This document shows positions 22,509-25,196 of a stretch of 25,196 nt of DNA, one piece after another. How positions within the stretch are numbered: position 1 is the stretch's first letter; the number at the start of each line of letters is the position of its first letter. Position numbers and translations under genes: made by a program. The DNA is from Candidatus Avelusimicrobium fimicolum. Lineage in GTDB: Bacteria > Elusimicrobiota > Elusimicrobia > Elusimicrobiales > Elusimicrobiaceae. The notes beneath the pieces are model-generated. The model saw nothing but the letters and a program-made list of their open reading frames with translations. It had not been told where the DNA came from and ran no database searches. Location: assembly GCA_900541355.1 (NCBI GenBank), contig UQJU01000017.1:1-25196 (forward strand). The letters run 5' to 3'.

Positions 22509-24134
22509 TTATCTGTATTTCTTTAATACGGCTTCCTTGGCGGACGAGGAATAAACGTTATAGTCTATTTGCTGGAAGATAGAGTCCTTTTGTTCCAGGT
22601 CATAGACATATCCCTCGTCAATGCGGTTGCCTTGGATTTGCTCGTAGAGTTCGTTAAAGCGCTTGATGTGGTCTTTGGTGCGCTTGGTGGAATACTCTTT
22701 GGCCGTACCTGTGGTCATTAAAAATGCCCAGTCGGATGATTGCATTAATAACAGTTCGCGGGCCAGTTGGTTGAGCGCTCTGCGTAACAACCCGCCGGCG
22801 TTGGGGAACTTGTTAGCCAATTCCATCATCCGTTCGGCGGCTTTAATCAAGTGGCGGTAAATCCAATCGTTGCCGCTGTTGAGCCACACGTCGTGGTAGC
22901 CTTTGTCGCCCCAAGAGGACATAGACGGCTGTACCACTTGATTTTCCGGGTACATAGCCAAGTATTCGCTCGGGGTAACCAGTTTGATGTCCTTTTGGTC
23001 ATAGTAAATCTTCTTGAACAGATACTCCAAGAAATCAATACCTTCATACCACCAATGTCCGTAAAGTTCCGCATCATACATAGAAACCACCAACGGTTTG
23101 CGGTCAATAATCGTGCTTAAATATTCAATTTGCTTTTGGCGGTTGAACATAAAGTTCCCGGCGTGCTGGGCGGCTACTTCGCGTGCTTCCTGCGGGTTGT
23201 AGGCTTGTTTTTGGTTCAAGGCTACTTTGCCGGTAATTTTATGGTATTTCATCCCAATATTGCGCCGAACTCCGTCGGAGTGGAGGTACGGTTTGATGTA
23301 GTCGTAATCCAAATCGTAACCGAGGTCGCGGTAGAATTCGCGGTAGCGCGGGTCGCCGGGATAGCCGGATTCGGCACTCCAAACCTGTTGGGCCGATTCC
23401 ATATCGCGGGCAAAGGCGGCTACACCCGTCTGCGGGCAATACACAGGGGCATAAATGCCATACTTGGGGCGCGGGGTGCCGTGCAAGACGCCGTGTGATT
23501 CCGTAAAGAAAAAGCGGATTCCTTCGTCGCGCAAAAATTTATCATCGCCCGGATTGTAAGCGCACTCTGCCAGCCAAATTCCGCGCGGGGAACGGCCAAA
23601 GCGGCTTCTGTAATCGTTAGCGGCAATCTTAATTTGGGCATTTACACTTTCTTTATGTACCATTAGCGGCAAGTAACCGTGCGTGGCGCAGCAGGTAATG
23701 ATTTCCAATTTGCCCATATCTTGGAATTTTTTGAAACCTTGTAAGACGTGTTCGTGATAGCGGTTTTCAAACAAGTCCTGATAGCGGCGGAATTTGTTGT
23801 AATACATCCGCGCCACTCCCTCAAATTCAGTACCTTGGGTGCGATTAATTTCTTTTTGGGAAAGTTCTACGCGCTGGTTTAAATAATGGCGGAACCGGCT
23901 AATTAAAAGCGGGTCCTCCATCATATTACACAAGGGCGGCGTGAGCGACATTGTCAGGCGGAAATCGGTGCCTTCTTCGGTCAGGTTTTCAAATACGTTA
24001 AGCAAGGGGATATATGTTTCCACCATTGCTTCGTAGAACCAATCTTCCTCCAAAAAGTCCGGATATTCCGGGTGTTTGATAAACGGCAGGTGCGCGTGCA
24101 GCACCAGCGCCAAATAGCCTTTTTCTTCTCCCAT
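22509..24134 (-). CDS. GH57 1,4-alpha-glucan branching enzyme
   Basis: 541 residues, the size of GH57 branching enzymes. The family motifs are in order: LHAHLPF (about 12-18), THGYLPL (about 151-157), GIWLAECAY with the nucleophile E190, and SMYDAELYGHWWYEG with the acid D354. These match the DUF1957/branching-enzyme branch of GH57 rather than the amylopullulanase branch. A helical C-terminal domain (about 400-520: WGDKGYHDVWLNSGNDWIYRHL, ELLLMQSSDWAFLMTTGTA) is typical. The enzyme makes alpha-1,6 branches in glycogen in the cytoplasm. It starts 1 base after the DUF4912 stop, so the two are translated together. Confidence 0.93.
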   Translation of the reverse strand: MGEEKGYLALVLHAHLPFIKHPEYPDFLEEDWFYEAMVETYIPLLNVFENLTEEGTDFRLTMSLTPPLCNMMEDPLLISRFRHYLNQRVELSQKEINRTQGTEFEGVARMYYNKFRRYQDLFENRYHEHVLQGFKKFQDMGKLEIITCCATHGYLPLMVHKESVNAQIKIAANDYRSRFGRSPRGIWLAECAYNPGDDKFLRDEGIRFFFTESHGVLHGTPRPKYGIYAPVYCPQTGVAAFARDMESAQQVWSAESGYPGDPRYREFYRDLGYDLDYDYIKPYLHSDGVRRNIGMKYHKITGKVALNQKQAYNPQEAREVAAQHAGNFMFNRQKQIEYLSTIIDRKPLVVSMYDAELYGHWWYEGIDFLEYLFKKIYYDQKDIKLVTPSEYLAMYPENQVVQPSMSSWGDKGYHDVWLNSGNDWIYRHLIKAAERMMELANKFPNAGGLLRRALNQLARELLLMQSSDWAFLMTTGTAKEYSTKRTKDHIKRFNELYEQIQGNRIDEGYVYDLEQKDSIFQQIDYNVYSSSAKEAVLKKYR

Positions 24135-24135
24135 A

Positions 24136-25011
24136 TTATTTTCCTTGTTCGCGCAGGGCTTTTATGTTGATTTGGCGCGTCTTATCGCCTTTGGCGTTGC
24201 GCGCTTTAATGGGCAAATCCACCACGCTTCCCGCCGGCAGGTGCTGGCGGAGGGAGAATTTGCCTTCTTTGAGTTCAATATCTTTTCCATTGATAGACAC
24301 AATGGCATTTTTAGAGGCAGAACCGTAAATGATAATTTCGCAATCGGCATTAAGCCAGATATCTTCGTCCTCCGGTTGCACTTTATCCAAATGCAAGGCA
24401 AAGGAGGACCAGGACGATTTGGCGGCACCGGAAGGGGTCAGTTCCGTGAGTTTCCAACGCTGGCCAATGACGTGCATCAGTTCGCTGGCTCCCAGCCCAA
24501 TGTAATCTGCCCCAGAGAGTTTTAAAAGTTTTTGGAAATCACCTTCCACCACCATCCATTTGTCGTCAATGATATCGGATACTTTTCCGGGCGGAACGGG
24601 CGTGGCGTTGCTGCGGGAAACTAAAATAAATTTGCCGTCCGCCGTAACGTAGCCCAAGTCGGCCAGATAAGTACGGCCCGATTGCGGGGCATTGATGTAC
24701 CAACTGCGCGCCTCAAAAATGACGGGCATATCATAATATTGTACGGAGTTGTTTCCGTCAAAAAATTCCACCCCGGTAATATCGTGTAATCGGATAATGG
24801 TGCGGGCGGATTTTAAGGTTTCCTCTCCGTATTGGCTTTTTAGATAATCAAATGTGTTTTGGGTGATTTCCCAAAACAGGAACATCCAAGCCGGGTCTTT
24901 GGGAAGTAAAAAACTTTCCGTTTTGCCGTAGCCGGACGGAATATCCGCTTCGGCGTGTATGTCTTTGGCCAAAGGTTTGACCAAGGCAGACGAAGATAAG
25001 TTCTGCGTCAT
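24136..25011 (-). CDS. DUF4912-domain protein
   Basis: 291 residues from the ATG at 25011, which has GAGGT 7 bases upstream; the in-frame ATG at 25056 lies upstream of the expected transcript start and is rejected. GYGKTESFLLPKDPAWMFLFWEIT is the opening of DUF4912, followed by ARTIIRLHDITG and ARSWYINAPQSGRTYLADLGYVTADGKFILVSRSN, which look like a carbohydrate-binding or Ig-like beta fold. A second beta-rich part covers about 230-291 (CEIIIYGSASKNAIVSING). DUF4912 genes are known beside or fused to GH57 enzymes, so a glycogen-binding or accessory role is likely but unproven. No signal peptide, so cytoplasmic like its partner. Confidence 0.85.
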   Translation of the reverse strand: MTQNLSSSALVKPLAKDIHAEADIPSGYGKTESFLLPKDPAWMFLFWEITQNTFDYLKSQYGEETLKSARTIIRLHDITGVEFFDGNNSVQYYDMPVIFEARSWYINAPQSGRTYLADLGYVTADGKFILVSRSNATPVPPGKVSDIIDDKWMVVEGDFQKLLKLSGADYIGLGASELMHVIGQRWKLTELTPSGAAKSSWSSFALHLDKVQPEDEDIWLNADCEIIIYGSASKNAIVSINGKDIELKEGKFSLRQHLPAGSVVDLPIKARNAKGDKTRQINIKALREQGK

Positions 25012-25059
25012 AATAAATACCTCACCCTGATTATTTGTAGAGATTTTCTCCCCCATTTT

Positions 25060-25068
25060 ATTATAGCA
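25060..25068 (-). promoter_or_regulatory. Extended -10 promoter of the DUF4912/GH57 operon
   Basis: TGCTATAAT on the minus strand, predicting transcription from near 25053 and a leader of about 42 bases that contains the GAGGT site. Confidence 0.6.
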
Positions 25069-25094
25069 TTTATCAATAGAAAAAGGGGCATTTC

Positions 25095-25123
25095 TTGGGT
25101 GCGGAAAAAATTTTTGCTACAAT
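25095..25123 (+). promoter_or_regulatory. Predicted promoter of the prepilin-like gene
   Basis: TTGGGT (25095-25100), 17 bases, TACAAT (25118-25123), the latter preceded by TGC to give an extended -10. It diverges from the promoter at 25060-25068; AAGGAG follows at 25131-25136. Confidence 0.55.
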
Positions 25124-25141
25124 AGCAAAAAAGGAGTTTTT

Positions 25142-25196
25142 ATGAATAAAAAAGGAATGGGGTTAATCGGGTTGTTATTGGCGGTGGTGATTGTAG
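25142..25196 (+). CDS. Probable prepilin-like protein (N-terminus only, cut by window edge)
   Basis: Only 18 codons are present: MNKKGMGLIGLLLAVVIV. AAGGAG lies 5 bases before the ATG. A short basic leader ending in KKG, then MGLIGLLLAVVIV, is the layout of a type IV prepilin (leader cleaved after Gly, then a hydrophobic helix). The usual Glu at mature position 5 is replaced by Gly. It could instead be any small membrane protein; the rest lies outside the window. Confidence 0.5.
   Translation, partial: MNKKGMGLIGLLLAVVIV

Noticed and set aside
1..25196. Mobile elements, prophage or CRISPR
   Set aside because: No transposase, integrase, phage genes, or regularly spaced repeats with spacers were found; tRNA-Thr has no visible attachment-site duplication.

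Overview
The window looks like a chromosomal segment of a Gram-negative (diderm), host-associated-type bacterium. A lipid A biosynthesis block, BamA, an OmpH/Skp-like chaperone, a TolC-family protein, two or more lipoproteins and a pilin-like start all imply an outer membrane. The combination of a bamA-ompH-lpxD-lpxC-fabZ-lpxA-lpxI run, a GH57/DUF4912 pair, a GreA island and an unusual pilin-like N-terminus fits the phylum Elusimicrobiota best. That assignment is inference from gene content, not from a marker gene. No prophage, insertion sequence, CRISPR array or integrase is visible; most of the window is ordinary core chromosome with a block of poorly known envelope genes in the middle.

Layout. 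(1) 1-7181, minus strand: bamA, ompH/skp, lpxD, lpxC, fabZ, lpxA, lpxI, nearly all overlapping or within 10 bases, an outer-membrane assembly plus lipid A operon; lpxI runs off the left edge. (2) 7201-8506, minus: rpmB with its own promoter and terminator, and a TerC/Alx-family metal transporter. (3) 8534-8879: an inverted-repeat-rich non-coding stretch, then tRNA-Thr(UGU) on the minus strand. (4) 8960-12273, plus: two overlapping TldD/PmbA-family genes, both with signal peptides; only the first keeps the HExxxH zinc motif. (5) 12300-12328: a bidirectional terminator between convergent transcripts. (6) 12414-17410, minus: a compact six-gene envelope operon (lipoprotein, beta-barrel protein, HAMP-only membrane protein, TolC-like protein, patatin-like lipase, TPR lipoprotein). 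(7) 17563-20430, minus: a large unrecognised exported protein and a secreted trypsin-like protease. (8) 20463-21052, plus: greA with promoter and terminator. (9) 21140-22372, minus: an exported protein with two helicase-associated-like repeats. (10) 22509-25011, minus: a GH57 alpha-glucan branching enzyme with a DUF4912 protein, followed by divergent promoters and the start of a prepilin-like gene on the plus strand.

How it fits together. Regions 1, 4, 6 and 7 are all about building or maintaining the envelope: lipid A synthesis feeds the outer membrane, OmpH and BamA insert barrels (including the TolC-like and YjbH-like barrels of region 6), and secreted proteases (TldD-like, trypsin-like) act outside the cytoplasm. 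The best candidates for something undescribed are the exported TldD/TldE pair, the six-gene envelope operon with a TolC channel but no pump partners, and the structured non-coding element beside tRNA-Thr. A recurring extended -10 (TGCTATAAT or one mismatch) appears at four independent starts and may be this organism's housekeeping promoter signature.
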